IMG/VR virus record: IMGVR_UViG_3300028024_000194
Span: 1 to 38,785 of that record
Length of the DNA: 38,785 bases
Direction: 5' to 3' (one strand)
Source of the DNA: a virus
The notes under the pieces are model-generated. The model was not told the DNA's origin. It ran no database searches and saw only the letters and a program-made list of their open reading frames with translations. Below, piece by piece: positions 1 to 7,924 of this stretch. The translations under genes were made by a program, and so were the position numbers. How positions within the stretch are numbered: position 1 is the stretch's first letter; the number at the start of each line of letters is the position of its first letter.

Positions 1-198
1 ATGATACCATATATTAAAATTAAAGAGATAAGGCTAGAAAAGGGATTGACTCAAACCCAGCTTGCAAGATTAGCTAATGTATCTCAAAGTTATCTTTCAG
101 AGTTGGAACATAATAAAAAAAGCCCAACAGTAAGAGAACTTTGTAAAATAGCAGAAGCTCTAAAAGTAGAACTAAGTGAATTGGTTTATTTTTTATAA
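1..198 (+). CDS. Small XRE-family HTH regulator
   Basis: A 65-residue protein that is almost entirely one Cro/CI-type helix-turn-helix domain (about residues 4-60). The recognition region reads LTQTQLARLANVSQSYLSEL and is followed by the usual SPTVRELCKIAEAL helix. Proteins of this size bind operators as dimers and act as Cro-like or accessory repressors. It is transcribed rightward, away from the late genes, and is followed by an RHH gene, so it probably belongs to a lysogeny or conversion module at the late-gene end of the prophage. The ATG is the first base of the window, so its ribosome site and promoter cannot be seen and a longer N-terminus cannot be excluded. Confidence 0.85.
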   Translation: MIPYIKIKEIRLEKGLTQTQLARLANVSQSYLSELEHNKKSPTVRELCKIAEALKVELSELVYFL

Positions 199-200
199 TT

Positions 201-277
201 AAAAGTGCATCACTATACATCACTTTTATGACATAGTGCTTCACCCTATATATACTTTAAGCATGGGGTGATGCATT
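201..277. promoter_or_regulatory. Repeated operator-like decamers before the RHH gene
   Basis: The gap between the XRE and RHH genes holds AGTGCATCAC (204-213), AGTGCTTCAC (235-244, one mismatch, 31 bp on, about three helical turns) and an inverted copy GTGATGCATT (268-277) abutting the RHH start codon. A partial copy, ACATCAC, lies at 217-223. AAAAGTG (201-207) and CACTTTT (221-227) also form an inverted repeat. Iterated short sites in front of an RHH gene are typical of autoregulation. Binding is inferred. Confidence 0.5.
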
Positions 278-430
278 ATGATTAAAGATGAAAATACAAG
301 GATAACGGTTACTATACCCAAGAAAATACATGAAAAGTTAGAAAGAGAAGCTGACTATGAAGATAGATCTGTAAGTAATTTAGTTTTAAAAATTATAAAA
401 GAGTATTATAAAATTAAAGATGAAGATTAA
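278..430 (+). CDS. Small ribbon-helix-helix (Arc/CopG-like) DNA-binding protein
   Basis: A 50-residue protein. Residues 8-14 (RITVTIP) form the expected beta strand. They are followed by helix A (KKIHEKLEREADYED) and by RSVSNLVLKIIKEYY, the usual second RHH helix. RHH proteins bind DNA as dimers through the paired beta strands and often repress their own gene. The ATG at 278 follows a weak GGGGTG ribosome site that overlaps an operator-like repeat, so a bound dimer could also hinder expression. It is in the same orientation as the XRE gene at 1-198 and convergent with the late operon. Confidence 0.85.
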   Translation: MIKDENTRITVTIPKKIHEKLEREADYEDRSVSNLVLKIIKEYYKIKDED

Positions 431-433
431 AAG

Positions 434-462
434 TAAAAAAGCCCTGAGGACATTCCTCAGGG
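434..462 (-). terminator. Intrinsic terminator at the end of the late operon
   Basis: CCCTGAGGA (442-450) pairs perfectly with TCCTCAGGG (454-462) around a 3-nt loop. Read on the minus strand the stem is followed by CTTTTTTACTTTT. It lies downstream of the holin gene and would end leftward late transcription. The plus-strand side has no good U-tract, so it would be a weaker stop for the convergent RHH transcript. Confidence 0.85.
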
Positions 463-531
463 TTAATTATCTTATTGCATTTGCTTTCCTAAATATAGGA
501 TATCAATATTTACATAAATTATACACTATTT

Positions 532-996
532 CTACTGAGCATTTATATTATTTTGTACTGGCTGTAGCTCTGTTCCATCAGGAGCCACATATTTTACTAT
601 AGGGGTAACTTTTACTTCTTCTATAGGTTGCTCTATAGCTTGCACTATAGCTGGCTTATCCTTATTAAATTCTCCTGCAATAGCTTGTCTTACAGTTTCT
701 ATTTCCACATCTGTTATCCCGGGTATCTTTTGTTTTATAAGACTCTGGAACATAGTTACTTTAGCTTGTACAGTATCGGTAATGACTTCATTTATTCTAA
801 AATGTTCTTCTACAATGTTCCATATATCCCATGCAATAGCCTTTGTCTTTTGATAGTTTGTTAAGCCTATTTTAGCCACTATAAACTCAATTACCTTTGG
901 TACGACCTTTACTATCTCTTTGCTAATTAAGGCTAATATAGCCGTTAAAACGATGTTTATTATAGGTGTTAAAAGTTGTATATTTTCATTTGACAT
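532..996 (-). CDS. Phage holin, LLH family
   Basis: A 154-residue protein. The N-terminal hydrophobic stretch at about residues 10-40 (LTPIINIVLTAILALISKEI and onward) can form one membrane segment. It is followed by a helical charged domain and a Pro/Glu-rich tail. The order of a membrane segment, then a helical region resembling KIGLTNYQKTKAIAWDIWN, then an acidic tail matches the LLH-type phage holins of clostridia and lactobacilli. Holins permeabilise the membrane so that the endolysin reaches the wall. It is the last gene of the late operon, directly downstream of the endolysin, with a GAAGGAATG ribosome site before the ATG. Confidence 0.75.
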   Translation of the reverse strand: MSNENIQLLTPIINIVLTAILALISKEIVKVVPKVIEFIVAKIGLTNYQKTKAIAWDIWNIVEEHFRINEVITDTVQAKVTMFQSLIKQKIPGITDVEIETVRQAIAGEFNKDKPAIVQAIEQPIEEVKVTPIVKYVAPDGTELQPVQNNINAQ

Positions 997-1066
997 TTTA
1001 CATTCCTTCTTTCATTTATTTTATTATTTTTTTAAATATAAAAAGAGCACCTATTTAAGCACCCTA

Positions 1067-1264
1067 TTAAACTAAATCAGCAGCATCTTTAAATGTTGTA
1101 TATCTTGTACTGTTAGGCTTTCCGCCTATTTCAATAACCTGGTCTGCTTGCAAGCCACTAGCTACATAATCAGCTTTTGACATTAGTGGGCATTGATTTT
1201 TCTGCGATACAATTAATGCTGCAAATACATCAGCATCACCTAGATAAACAACTATTTTTTTCAT
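1067..1264 (-). CDS. Putative internally initiated endolysin wall-binding subunit
   Basis: Codon 174 of the endolysin is ATG. On the minus strand it is preceded by TTGGAGGTAGTGATATG: a six-base GGAGGT Shine-Dalgarno (plus-strand positions 1271-1276) with an ideal 6-nt spacer. Initiation here would give a 65-residue protein equal to the wall-binding domain only. Clostridial endolysins CD27L and CTP1L are known to make such a product from a secondary start and to assemble it with the full-length enzyme. The match of a strong site to the domain border is seen directly; use of the site is inferred. Confidence 0.6.
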   Translation of the reverse strand: MKKIVVYLGDADVFAALIVSQKNQCPLMSKADYVASGLQADQVIEIGGKPNSTRYTTFKDAADLV

Positions 1265-1783
1265 ATCACTACCTCCAATTTGTATATTTATTTGTGCTTG
1301 TACTGCTACTCTAAAATCATCAACAGTTTTACCAAATTGCTTAAAATAACTAACTGGGTCCGTATGGTCTGTTTCATGCCATTTTGCACTAACTTCTGCA
1401 TGGGACATTAAATTATCTTTAGTTACAGTTGTTAGCTTTAAAATATTTACATGCACCCAAGCAAATAACCATACAGCCCTATTCCATACCTGAGGAAATT
1501 TCAAACAGTCATCATAATGACAAAGCTCTATTCCAATATAATTTCTGTTTGCAGTAGGCCCTGCGTGCCAAGCTTGCTCAAGCCATGGAATACATTGGGT
1601 GATGCTATCATAATCCACAAATGCATGAGCTGAAGCTTGTCTATTTCCTGAATTATAAAAGCTTTGCTCATTTTCATCTGTTGCCCCTGGAGTTGCAGTT
1701 TCATGAAGCACAATGCCAATAGGTTTTAAAATTCTTCCTGAACGATTTTGTGTTATAAAATTTTGTGTTATTTCATAAGCCAT
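1067..1783 (-). CDS. Endolysin: N-acetylmuramoyl-L-alanine amidase with C-terminal wall-binding domain
   Basis: A 238-residue lytic enzyme. Residues about 15-150 are an Amidase_2 (zinc amidase) domain that cuts the bond between MurNAc and L-alanine in peptidoglycan. The likely zinc ligands are H27 (IGIVLHETA), H128 (LMSHAEV) and D142 (HTDP), with E86 in IGIELC and K134 nearby. Residues 174-238 form a small separate domain (KKIVVYLGDADVFAALIVSQ) resembling the cell-wall-binding modules of clostridial phage endolysins. A perfect ribosome site and in-frame ATG at the domain boundary suggest the binding domain is also made alone (see 1067-1264). No signal peptide is visible, so export depends on the holin. 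The ribosome site GGAGGAATAACCT precedes the ATG. Confidence 0.92.
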   Translation of the reverse strand: MAYEITQNFITQNRSGRILKPIGIVLHETATPGATDENEQSFYNSGNRQASAHAFVDYDSITQCIPWLEQAWHAGPTANRNYIGIELCHYDDCLKFPQVWNRAVWLFAWVHVNILKLTTVTKDNLMSHAEVSAKWHETDHTDPVSYFKQFGKTVDDFRVAVQAQINIQIGGSDMKKIVVYLGDADVFAALIVSQKNQCPLMSKADYVASGLQADQVIEIGGKPNSTRYTTFKDAADLV

Positions 1784-1786
1784 AGG

Positions 1787-2101
1787 TTATTCCTCCTTTA
1801 TTTCTGTTGGCAAATCTTTTATTTTTTCCATGAGTTCTGTTACCATGCCATTGCCACCAAGTGCATGATATTGAACATATAGAGCATTCATATTTTCTAG
1901 CCCATAGATAGGGCAAAAACCCATCTCCATATAATGGTTATAACTTTGTATAATCCTATCTCTTAAAAGAGCCTGTATGCCTAATTTAATTGCATCTTGC
2001 TCATGCATCTTTTTAGATAATCTTCTATAACCAACTACGACACCTGATGTAATAAGACTAAATAAGCCCTCTAGCCAGTATTTTATAAACCAATCTTTCA
2101 T
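1787..2101 (-). CDS. Lysis-cassette protein with one N-terminal membrane segment
   Basis: A 104-residue protein with one hydrophobic segment at about residues 10-25 (EGLFSLITSGVVVGY). A basic stretch (RRLSKK) follows, then a soluble domain containing ALLRDRIIQSYNHYMEMG and a LENMNALYVQYHALGGNG motif. Proteins with this pattern are common just upstream of endolysins in clostridial and other Firmicute phages and are usually unannotated or called holin-like. Three bases separate its stop from the endolysin ATG, so the two are probably translationally coupled. It could be a second holin, a holin regulator or a tail-associated membrane protein; the sequence does not decide. Confidence 0.7.
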   Translation of the reverse strand: MKDWFIKYWLEGLFSLITSGVVVGYRRLSKKMHEQDAIKLGIQALLRDRIIQSYNHYMEMGFCPIYGLENMNALYVQYHALGGNGMVTELMEKIKDLPTEIKEE

Positions 2102-2120
2102 CTTGCACCTACTTTCATTA

Positions 2121-2155
2121 AAAATAAAAGAAGCCTTAGAAATAAGACTTCTTTT
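2121..2155 (-). terminator. Intrinsic terminator between the ejection and lysis genes
   Basis: AAAAGAAGCCTTA (2126-2138) pairs with TAAGACTTCTTTT (2143-2155), with one mismatch, across a GAAA loop. On the minus strand the stem is followed by TATTTTTAATG. It lies between the small membrane ORF at 2161-2253 and the lysis genes. The plus-strand side also has a T-run within the arm, so it may act in both directions. Confidence 0.65.
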
Positions 2156-2160
2156 TGATG

Positions 2161-2253
2161 TTAATATAAATTTTTATTTTTAAAAAACTTATTTATAGGC
2201 TCTTGAAATAACACTAATAAGACTAACGCTATAAATAAAATTAACTTTATCAC
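2161..2253 (-). CDS. Putative 30-residue single-span membrane protein
   Basis: A short frame beginning with GTG, whose bases overlap the TGA stop of the 1365-residue virion gene (GTGA). The same gene end supplies a Shine-Dalgarno, AAAGGAG, seven bases upstream. The product starts MIKLILFIALVLLVLFQEP, a clear transmembrane helix, and ends in a short basic Lys/Asn-rich tail. Its place just before the lysis genes suggests a membrane role such as a small holin or antiholin. The overlap, ribosome site and hydrophobic composition support it; the short length and GTG start limit confidence. Confidence 0.55.
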   Translation of the reverse strand: MIKLILFIALVLLVLFQEPINKFFKNKNLY

Positions 2254-5200
2254 TTAGAAACTCCTTTCTCTTTTACAATTTCTAAAGTAGCTTGTTTTTT
2301 AGCTTTTTCTAGTGCAGCAGCCAAAAGTTTTGCTTTGTCGGCATCATCTTTATTTTGGTAGCTCCCACTATTTATAATTGTATTATAAGCCTTTAATGTG
2401 TTTTCGCCTATTAATTTTTGGTAATTTGATAAATCTTTCCCATTAAGGTTTATTTGAGGATTTAGTTTTGTCTTCGGTATAACTTTAGGAGCAGCACCAG
2501 GTATTTGACTCGTTTCGCCACTATCATTATAAAGTCTTATTATTTCCTTTTGTGTGTCAGTAGGCTTATAAGTTGTTGAGAACCCTGGATTAAACATAAC
2601 ATTAAATATATTATTTTTACCTTGGAAAGCTTTAATATCATTTCCTAAAGTATCTTGCTTGATTGGTAAAGATTTTGAAGCAAAAGGTATTCTAGCAATA
2701 GTTTTATTTAATGTTTGTTTTAAAGGATTAGGATCATAAGTTTCTCTTACATAAGGGTCAACTAATTGGCTAAATTGTTTTCCTATAGTTGGAGTAGCTT
2801 GTGTAGTAGTTCCTAGTAAGGCATTTCCTATACTAACAGCTGGATTATATCCTCCTGCCAATTTACTAGGTCCTTGTAATAAAGTAGAATTAAACATTAA
2901 ATTAACTGCACTTCCTGTACCATCTTTTAATGCTGTGCCCACATCACTACTACCTTTGATTGAGTTGTAAATATCAGCGCCCATCATTAATGGAGCTGCA
3001 GCAGGTAAAGCCCAATCTACAGTTTGATAAGTGTCGCCAATTTTAAAAGCATAATTTTGTTTGCCTAATGCATTTTCTAATCCTTCAACTTTATTATTAC
3101 TATTCTTAGCACCAGTTATTAATCCTTTTTGAGCCATTAAATATCCTAAAGTCGCAAGCCCTGTGCCTGTTAAACCTCTAGCCATATCATCAACAAATTT
3201 TTTCTGATTAAAAGTTCCTTTACCTTTAGTAGCTAATGCATGTCCTGTAGATTTTAATATTCCACCTGGAGAGTACATAATGAATTTATCAAGTACATTA
3301 GCCGGAGTCTTCGCAAAAGGCAATATTAAGTTAGCAAAAGTTTGATAAATTGTTTTTGCCCCTGGATGATTATTTAAGAAATTAGCTTGCTTTAATCCAG
3401 TAAATAAAGAAGATAAGGCACTATCATTTTGTAAAGTTCTTTCAAGTCCATAAGTTGCAGCATCATTTTTCATTTCATCAGTAACTATATCAGTTTTCTT
3501 TATTGCTTTTAATTCTGCAATTCTTTCTGAATAAGCTGCATTATAAAAAGGTGTATCGCCTAACTTTAAAGCTTTTCCTACCACAAAATGGATCTTATTA
3601 GCTGCCTTATTTATAGTTCGTTGTACTGGATTGCTAACATTTTCATTAAATATTTTAGTTTTATTGGGCAGTTCAACACCTCCACCCACAGGTGAAGTAT
3701 CGACACCATTAATTATGTCTTTTCTCCATTCGCTAATACCGGTTGTAAATCCTTCTGCAGCAGCCTTACCTTTTACCATTGGATTTAATAAAGTAGTTCT
3801 TTCTGAATCTCTAACACTAGAAACCATTTTATCTATTCCGGCACCAGGTATATTCTTTATAGATTCCATACCATTCAATAAAACATTACCTAAAGGATTT
3901 CTAACAACTGTTGACTTGGGATTCAAGAGCATACCAATTCTTTGAACAGCTTGAAACTTTTCCATATTAGTGCTAGGTTGTTTTTCTGCTATTAATTGCC
4001 CTACTTTAGCCATTTCCATTCTATTCTCATAACTACCTTCTGGAAATTGCGAAGCTTTATCCATATGTTCAGTTATAAATTTTATATCGCCACCATCTAA
4101 TATTGGTAAACCTTTCTTTTGTTTAATTAAATCCCTTAATGAAGAATCATCATAAGCACCTAGATTTATTAGTTCATTTACTTTACCTAATATGCTCTTT
4201 TGTTGCTTTGGTGGAACATCTTTAAACATTTGTTTTAGTATTGATTGGGATTTTTCAGTTACTAAGCTATCATAATTTTCTTTTATTTTACCAGCTAACA
4301 ATGAAGCGTCTTGCCCAGTAGCACCAGTAACTTTAGAAATATGATTCGTTAATTCAGTTAAAAACTGTTCTTTATTTCCTTTTGTTGACTTTGCGATATT
4401 ATCTAGTGTACTACCTAAATCTTTAATTGAAGTTTTTACACTATTACCAACAGTGGTATTTGAATACTGTGGGATTATGCCTTTATTAAAGTAATCATCT
4501 AATATTTGCAAAGCCTGTGGATCGTCTGTATATTTAGCTTTAACTATATCCTTTGCTTTTCCCCAAACATCAGTATATTGCCCTTTATTTTGAATAGCTG
4601 CACTTAAAAATTCTAATGGACTACGCTTCGCACTTGCAACCTTTTCTGGTAATGGACTTTCTTTTGCCACTCTGAATAACTCATTAACCATATCATTTAT
4701 TAAGTTAGGCTCTTTAATCTTAGATTCATTAAAAGTAGAAGAAACTTTACTAGCAAGCATATCTTCCGGAAGTAACTTTTGCACTTCTGTTCCTGCTTCA
4801 CTTTTAGCTTTATCTAATCCGTTTTTTAAATTATTAGTTTCTTGGTTAATATCATTAATTAGTTTAGGATTAGTTTTCTTTAAACCTTCTTCTACATTAT
4901 CAACCGTTCTTTGTGCTTCTACTAAAGCCCCTTCTTTTGTTCTTGAATACTTAGCAAAGGCTTGAACAATTCTTCCACCTTCTGTTCCTGCTTTTCTTAC
5001 ATTTTTAAGCCAATTAGAAACTTGAGTATAATCACCTGTTGATTGTGCTTCTTTTAGATATTTATTGCCTAATATACCCATCATTGTATCTACATCAGAG
5101 CCACTATATAAATCTTTATTATTAAGTTTATTAATTTCTCCTTGCATATTACTAGCAATTCTATTTTTAGCTTCTTCTAAACTAGCTTTTTCAGTTTTAA

Positions 5201-6347
5201 CATCATAAGTAAAATCATTAGGCTTTAACAAATCTTTTTCAGCTTGAGTTAATACATCTGTTTTCTGTAAGGTGTTGCTATAAACCTTGCTTAAATTACC
5301 TTTATCTAAAATAGGAATATTTAAACTGTTTCCTTTTTCCATATCAGCAGCTATAGTTTTTAAAGGTGTGTTTATAGGCTTTAATTCACTTCCTATAGGC
5401 TTTAAATTAGCATTAGGTATATTTGTATTGTTTTGAGGATTTAAAAGCTCTACGGAAGGAATAGAAGATTTTAAAATGCCTTTAGGATTATTTAGTTTGC
5501 TTTCCAATGGAGGAAGTTCACCAAACTTTTGAGTAAAGGCATCATTAAGTATATTTTTATTTGTATTCTTTATAGTTTGAGGTAATTTAAGAATATCCCC
5601 TGCACCTTTTAAAGCTGTACCAAATAAAGCACCCTGCCCAATACCCTCTAACCCACTTAAAGCACTCTCACCTAACGACTTATTTTGTGATAAGCTTTGA
5701 ACTGTATTCAATGCACCAAATTCTAAACCACTTTTTAAAGCATTGGCACCATAATCAGCTATTTTACTTGTGCCTTGTGGTAATTTACTTAACAAAGGTT
5801 TTACAGCATCACTTGCAGCACCTTGAAAACTTGTATTTAATCCTGGTACTTTTGTACCGAAACCTAGTCCAGTTCCCACAACGTCTGCTGCCAAATTACC
5901 GACCTTTGAACCTGTGTCCATAGGACGCATAACTGAGCCATCATTGTTTTTATAAGCTTCGGGTCCAGCTACAGCTTCACCCGCAGTAGTAATTAACCTT
6001 TGAGCAAAAGGTATTTCGTAAAGCTTATTAATAGGAGCAGTTATAGCTTTAAATACTGGTGTATTTTCTAAATTTAAATTTCTAACCTTTGACCAAAAGC
6101 CATTATCCTCTACTGTTTTAGGTGTACTTGGGGCTTGTATTCCTATAGATTTACTAAGTGCTTCTTGATACGAATCAGTCTTAGGATCTGCAGGTTTAAC
6201 TTGAGAAGCTTGATATTTGTCTATAGAGTCCTTAACCTCTTTATCAAACTGTATTCTCTTTTGTGCACCTTCTTTAGCTCCATATACATAATTACGCCAA
6301 TCACCATTAGAATTATTATTGCCTGTATAATCTCTCCAGCTACTCAT
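2250..6347 (-). CDS. Very large internal virion (ejection) protein
   Basis: A 1365-residue protein if started at the ATG at 6347, which overlaps the stop of the upstream gene (TAATG); a start nine codons earlier would lie inside that gene. It is mostly predicted helical, rich in Asn, Lys and Gln, with small Gly/Ala-rich hydrophobic patches such as GLATLGYLMAQKGLI in the C-terminal third and a region near LPFAKTPANVLDKFI. No enzyme motif was recognised. Size, position after the fibre genes and pairing with the helical 395-residue protein suggest the role of P22 gp16/gp20 or T7 gp15/gp16, injected with the DNA. It is too short and too far from any major tail protein to argue for a siphovirus tape measure. 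Confidence 0.7.
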   Translation of the reverse strand: MSSWRDYTGNNNSNGDWRNYVYGAKEGAQKRIQFDKEVKDSIDKYQASQVKPADPKTDSYQEALSKSIGIQAPSTPKTVEDNGFWSKVRNLNLENTPVFKAITAPINKLYEIPFAQRLITTAGEAVAGPEAYKNNDGSVMRPMDTGSKVGNLAADVVGTGLGFGTKVPGLNTSFQGAASDAVKPLLSKLPQGTSKIADYGANALKSGLEFGALNTVQSLSQNKSLGESALSGLEGIGQGALFGTALKGAGDILKLPQTIKNTNKNILNDAFTQKFGELPPLESKLNNPKGILKSSIPSVELLNPQNNTNIPNANLKPIGSELKPINTPLKTIAADMEKGNSLNIPILDKGNLSKVYSNTLQKTDVLTQAEKDLLKPNDFTYDVKTEKASLEEAKNRIASNMQGEINKLNNKDLYSGSDVDTMMGILGNKYLKEAQSTGDYTQVSNWLKNVRKAGTEGGRIVQAFAKYSRTKEGALVEAQRTVDNVEEGLKKTNPKLINDINQETNNLKNGLDKAKSEAGTEVQKLLPEDMLASKVSSTFNESKIKEPNLINDMVNELFRVAKESPLPEKVASAKRSPLEFLSAAIQNKGQYTDVWGKAKDIVKAKYTDDPQALQILDDYFNKGIIPQYSNTTVGNSVKTSIKDLGSTLDNIAKSTKGNKEQFLTELTNHISKVTGATGQDASLLAGKIKENYDSLVTEKSQSILKQMFKDVPPKQQKSILGKVNELINLGAYDDSSLRDLIKQKKGLPILDGGDIKFITEHMDKASQFPEGSYENRMEMAKVGQLIAEKQPSTNMEKFQAVQRIGMLLNPKSTVVRNPLGNVLLNGMESIKNIPGAGIDKMVSSVRDSERTTLLNPMVKGKAAAEGFTTGISEWRKDIINGVDTSPVGGGVELPNKTKIFNENVSNPVQRTINKAANKIHFVVGKALKLGDTPFYNAAYSERIAELKAIKKTDIVTDEMKNDAATYGLERTLQNDSALSSLFTGLKQANFLNNHPGAKTIYQTFANLILPFAKTPANVLDKFIMYSPGGILKSTGHALATKGKGTFNQKKFVDDMARGLTGTGLATLGYLMAQKGLITGAKNSNNKVEGLENALGKQNYAFKIGDTYQTVDWALPAAAPLMMGADIYNSIKGSSDVGTALKDGTGSAVNLMFNSTLLQGPSKLAGGYNPAVSIGNALLGTTTQATPTIGKQFSQLVDPYVRETYDPNPLKQTLNKTIARIPFASKSLPIKQDTLGNDIKAFQGKNNIFNVMFNPGFSTTYKPTDTQKEIIRLYNDSGETSQIPGAAPKVIPKTKLNPQINLNGKDLSNYQKLIGENTLKAYNTIINSGSYQNKDDADKAKLLAAALEKAKKQATLEIVKEKGVSK

Positions 6348-7534
6348 TAATAACCACTTCCCATCCAATTCCAATACATGTTAGAAAGTTTATTATAAGT
6401 GTCTATACCAAAAGCATTTATAATAGCCTGTTTATCTTCTTCTATAAGTTTTCTATAGCTTACATTATCGGCATTATCAATATAATTTTGCGCTTCTGCA
6501 AATAAATCGTTTTTAGCTTGCGTTGAAGTCATTCCTCCATTAGAAGCACTTGAACTACTAGAAGCTTTCATTTGTGAAATTGCTAATTGCTTTCGTTGTA
6601 AATCTAAATTAGCCTGGTCCATAGCCTTCTGCCATTCAAAAGAACCTTGTTTATAAGTGTTATTAACTGTATCCTGCTCTTTTTGATAATCAAATTGAGC
6701 TTGATTAAAAGCTGCCTTTTGAGCATCTGAAGCTTTCGAATAATCGAATTGTTGTTGCCAATTATTCTGCTGCAGAGCATCTTGACTTTTTTGATAATTA
6801 AACTGGTCATTATATCTATTATCCAATACAGTATCTCTACCAGTTGTATAATTAAACTGTCTATCTGTATTTGCTTGAGCTAATTTTTGAGTATTATATT
6901 GTTGCTGCGAATTAATTAAATCTTGCATTGTAGTAGCATCTATTCCAGCGACAGTTGAAGCAATATCATTATTAAAAGCAGTATTAATGTCTCCAACTTG
7001 CTTAGCATTATCTGCATAAGCTTTAGCCTCAGAAGTAGCTAAATTACCCAGATTACCTTGTAAAGCCACATTATCAGCTATATCTGATTGTGCTGCTGTA
7101 CCTGAGTTAGTCATACCTCTACTAGCCATATATTCAGCAAAATTCTTTTTAGCAATATCTGCATCAGTACTCACACTATTTCTTTGATTATAATAGCCTG
7201 GTTCAATTTGAGATTTTGCATAACTTAAATCGCTTAAAGATTTATCATGAGCTTTACTTAATCCAGCTAGTGCTGCTGCCTTCTTAGCTTCGGCCATAGC
7301 TTTAATATCAGCTGTAGGATCATAAACTTGTATTTGTGGTTGTGTTTGAGGTTGTGCTAATCCTTGCTGAGCTTTATCCAAAATGCTAGAAAATGTACTT
7401 GTTGCATTACCAGCACCAATACCTTGAAGTTCACCTAATCTGTTTCTAGCAGCATTAATACTATTTTGGTCTTTAGCATTCTGAACCATATTCATAATAT
7501 CAGAATAAGTTTGGTCATTGCCTGTTAAAGCCAT
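6347..7534 (-). CDS. Helical Gln/Asn-rich virion protein with 18-residue tandem repeats (ejection-protein candidate)
   Basis: A 395-residue protein, Ala/Gln/Asn-rich and almost wholly helical. Residues 226-315 are five tandem 18-residue repeats beginning QFNY, QFNY, QFDY, QFDY and SFEW, each with Asp at repeat position 9. Eighteen residues is five helical turns, so the aromatic residues fall on one face of a long helix. A Ser-rich linker (residues 325-331) follows, then a compact C-terminal domain ending NMYWNWMGSGY. Its last base overlaps the start of the 1365-residue gene, so the two are translationally coupled. A role like P22 gp7/gp20 or T7 gp14 is inferred from position and composition. 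Ribosome site AAAGGAGGTTCATT. Confidence 0.7.
   Translation of the reverse strand: MALTGNDQTYSDIMNMVQNAKDQNSINAARNRLGELQGIGAGNATSTFSSILDKAQQGLAQPQTQPQIQVYDPTADIKAMAEAKKAAALAGLSKAHDKSLSDLSYAKSQIEPGYYNQRNSVSTDADIAKKNFAEYMASRGMTNSGTAAQSDIADNVALQGNLGNLATSEAKAYADNAKQVGDINTAFNNDIASTVAGIDATTMQDLINSQQQYNTQKLAQANTDRQFNYTTGRDTVLDNRYNDQFNYQKSQDALQQNNWQQQFDYSKASDAQKAAFNQAQFDYQKEQDTVNNTYKQGSFEWQKAMDQANLDLQRKQLAISQMKASSSSSASNGGMTSTQAKNDLFAEAQNYIDNADNVSYRKLIEEDKQAIINAFGIDTYNKLSNMYWNWMGSGY
6590..6859 (-). repeat. Five 54-bp coding repeats (18-residue units)
   Basis: In-frame degenerate tandem repeats inside the 395-residue virion gene, encoding units that begin at residues 226, 244, 262, 280 and 298. The phase is exactly 18 residues with conserved F-x-Y/W and Asp positions, while the DNA copies have diverged. 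This points to an old expansion kept by selection on the protein. Confidence 0.85.
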
Positions 7535-7560
7535 AATGAACCTCCTTTCAAAAATAAATA

Positions 7561-7588
7561 ATAAAAATAGAGCCCTTTTCAGAGCTCT
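7561..7588 (-). terminator. Intrinsic terminator upstream of the ejection-protein genes
   Basis: On the minus strand AGAGCTC, loop TGAAAA, then GGGCTCT form a 7-bp stem (plus positions 7569-7575 and 7582-7588, one G-U pair), followed by ATTTTTATT. It lies between the 73-residue gene and the 395-residue gene. Confidence 0.65.
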
Positions 7589-7630
7589 CTAAATTGTTTC
7601 TTTAAGACGTCATAATCTCCGTTTCTTAAT

Positions 7631-7680
7631 TATATCCACTTGTAACCATTGGTATATCTACGTTTATACAAGTAGATATA
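7631..7680. repeat. Overlapping inverted repeats forming alternative hairpins
   Basis: TATATCCACTTGTA (7631-7644) matches the complement of TACAAGTAGATATA (7667-7680) at 13 of 14 bases. TATATCTAC (7653-7661) pairs perfectly with GTAGATATA (7672-7680). The two hairpins share the right arm and so exclude each other. They sit between the 73-residue gene and the terminator at 7569-7588. Function unknown. Confidence 0.5.
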
Positions 7681-7702
7681 AATTACTACAAGTACGAACT
7701 AA

Positions 7703-7924
7703 TTATTCAGCTGGTGTAAAGTCTACAAAATAATCTTTGCCAACTATAAACTGATCTGCAGCTACTTTATTTAATATAAGCATATCCATACTGCCTGACG
7801 GTGTTGCATCTCCAAAAGGTTCTCCTTGTACTGGTGTTAGTTTTACTCTGAAAGGTATAGCCTTACAGTTATACCAAGTCATTAATTCTGCTTTTTCAAT
7901 ACATTTAAATTTTGCTCTTACCAT
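7703..7924 (-). CDS. Small conserved phage protein, unknown function
   Basis: A 73-residue protein of mixed, mainly beta character (RAKFKCIEKAEL, then FRVKLTPVQGEPFGDATPSG, ending YFVDFTPAE). No membrane segment or catalytic motif. A good ribosome site, GGAGGAATGTAAAA, precedes the ATG. Flanked by intrinsic terminators on both sides, it is a separate unit between the fibre and ejection genes. It resembles small beta-structured proteins found near the tail genes of Firmicute phages, but I do not recognise the family with certainty. Confidence 0.7.
   Translation of the reverse strand: MVRAKFKCIEKAELMTWYNCKAIPFRVKLTPVQGEPFGDATPSGSMDMLILNKVAADQFIVGKDYFVDFTPAE

Noticed and set aside
1031-1066. 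Terminator between endolysin and holin genes
   Set aside because: The two AGCACC copies are direct rather than inverted repeats and do not form a convincing stem.
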